Assembly: GCF_032595355.1 (NCBI RefSeq) | Contig: NZ_JASMWN010000021.1 | Span: 26,965-90,964 of the forward strand | Source: Sedimentitalea todarodis | GTDB taxonomy: Bacteria; Pseudomonadota; Alphaproteobacteria; Rhodobacterales; Rhodobacteraceae | Length of the DNA stretch: 64,000 bases | Reading direction: 5' to 3' | Part shown: positions 63,031-64,000 of the stretch, in pieces | How positions within the stretch are numbered: position 1 is the stretch's first letter | Layout: each line of letters begins with the position of its first letter | The notes under the pieces: generated by a model | Told to the model about the DNA's origin: nothing | The model's input: the letters and a program-made list of their open reading frames with translations, nothing else | The model's database searches: none | Program-made: the position numbers and the translations under genes

Positions 63031-64000
63031 ATGAGACATGCAACTGAAACAACAACCGCCCTGGCGGAACGGACATCTTTGCCCTGCCCTAACCCCTACG
63101 AGCTTCTGGGCCCGGTTCGCGTACTGAGGAAGGAGCTCGGTCTCACAACCAATGACCTCGCTGTTCTGACCGCGCTCATTAGCTTCCTACCCCGCAACGA
63201 ACGTGAGATTCAGGACAGCCAGCGACTTACGCTCACTGTCGTGTTCCCATCGAACGCTTCTCTCTCAGAGCGCGCCAATGGACTCGATGAGAGAACACTT
63301 CGACGCAGCCTGGGACGCCTCTCAGCTGCTGAACTGATCGAACGCAAGAACTCAGCAAATGGCAAACGCTTTCCGCTGAGGTATGGAGGCGTTATCAGAG
63401 ATGCCTTCGGTATCGACCTGAAACCCTTGATACAGAGGTACGGCTCGCTCGCGACACAAGCCTTGCAACTCACCGAAGAACGCGAGCGCTTGCGCTCACT
63501 GAAGGCTGAGGCGTTGGCCCTACGTGCTTCGCTACTCCAACAGACACGCTTCGATGAAGCAAAGCTCTCTACCCTCAACATGATCAGAAATGTCCTGCGT
63601 CGAGCAACACTAACCGTTGATGCAGTCCTGAGCGTTATCTCGGAACTTAGAGCCCTCGGAGCCGATACCGACGCAAGCTACGGTGAACACCATGCCGCAG
63701 CAAAAGCTAGTTCCGAAGATAATTTACAAGCTATCGAACACCAACCTTATGCACCAGAATCCAACGATCTGCCCGCCACAAACGGACAAAATGTCCGGCA
63801 CATAGAGTCTTTAAAAAAAGATATTAAAAAGATTGCTCCCTCTACGGTCAATCGCGGTGAACAAACCGCAAAAACCAAACCGACGATGAACCGAGACCCA
63901 GCACGCATGGCATGGGAAGATTTCACCCATGTTGCGGGATTTTTCCCAGAACCGCCGCGTACAGGAGAAGCCCTCACCCGCATTCTATACGACCTCGGTC
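63031..64000 (+). CDS. repC: Replication initiator RepC of the repABC cassette (cut by window end)
   Basis: The frame is open from the ATG at 63031 to the window edge, giving 323 residues with no stop. NPYELLGPVRVLRKELGLTTNDLAVLTALISFLP and FPSNASLSERANGLDERTLRRSLGRLSAAELIERKNSANGKRFPL are the RP-C winged-helix initiator domain; RYGGVIRDAFGIDLKPLIQRY follows. The C-terminal domain begins near MAWEDFTHVAGFFPE. The middle (about residues 225-290) is less conserved. Regulated by the ctRNA above. It differs greatly from the solitary RepC at 28263. Confidence 0.92.
   Translation, partial: MRHATETTTALAERTSLPCPNPYELLGPVRVLRKELGLTTNDLAVLTALISFLPRNEREIQDSQRLTLTVVFPSNASLSERANGLDERTLRRSLGRLSAAELIERKNSANGKRFPLRYGGVIRDAFGIDLKPLIQRYGSLATQALQLTEERERLRSLKAEALALRASLLQQTRFDEAKLSTLNMIRNVLRRATLTVDAVLSVISELRALGADTDASYGEHHAAAKASSEDNLQAIEHQPYAPESNDLPATNGQNVRHIESLKKDIKKIAPSTVNRGEQTAKTKPTMNRDPARMAWEDFTHVAGFFPEPPRTGEALTRILYDLG

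Noticed and set aside
1..64000. CRISPR array, rRNA or tRNA genes
   Set aside because: No regularly spaced repeats and no rRNA or tRNA-like stretches were seen by eye.

Overview
The window reads as part of a large, GC-rich, self-transmissible plasmid of an alphaproteobacterium, most probably a member of the Rhodobacteraceae (roseobacter or Paracoccus type). This is inferred from a repABC cassette, a second solitary repC, a complete VirB/VirD4 type IV secretion system with a VirD2-type relaxase, a DUF1403/ScpB pair, and insertion sequences typical of that family. No rRNA, tRNA or CRISPR array is visible. The sequence runs off both ends; the last gene (repC of repABC) is cut by the right edge.

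Layout. (1) 1-5.9 kb: DNA-processing half of conjugation: a VirC1-like ParA ATPase, an inverted-repeat-rich candidate oriT, MobC-like protein, relaxase and VirD4. (2) 5.96-15.3 kb, minus strand: a compact island of fitAB toxin-antitoxin, MmeI-like DNA methyltransferase, Abi_C protein, AlbA_2/ATPase-like protein, DEFH helicase and T5orf172 GIY-YIG nuclease. I could not match this gene set to a defence system I know by name, and it is my main candidate for an undescribed system. (3) 15.4-26.8 kb, minus strand: virB11 to virB1, with a missed virB7-like lipoprotein and an odd VirB5/lytic-transglycosylase chimera. (4) 27.0-29.4 kb: two exported proteins and a solitary repC, with a minus-strand terminator upstream that suggests an antisense RNA. 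(5) 29.46-31.96 kb: an ISNCY-type element with a perfect 5-bp target duplication, then an IS6-family element without one. (6) 32.4-42.25 kb: patatin, GntP permease and an eight-gene Mrp-like cation/proton antiporter operon with three MrpD-like subunits. (7) 42.3-51.7 kb: decayed IS481/IS3/IS110 pieces around small stress-type genes (EF-hand, CaCA exchanger, pentapeptide, ExoD, Bax-inhibitor-like, zinc ribbon, MazEF-like pair, MgtC/DUF4010). (8) 51.7-60.5 kb: tniABQ transposition genes carrying scpB, DUF1403 and a tyrosine recombinase, ending in a candidate res site and a frameshifted resolvase. (9) 60.7-64.0 kb: repA, repB, two parS palindromes, a counter-transcribed RNA with a clear promoter and terminator, and the start of repC.

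How it fits together. The relaxase/oriT/VirD4 block and the VirB block would make one conjugation machine, with the candidate defence island lodged between its two halves. Two replication initiators of different type, plus an IS6 copy lacking a target duplication at a junction, suggest the plasmid is a fusion of at least two replicons. The patatin-to-DUF4010 segment looks like acquired cargo bracketed by IS debris.
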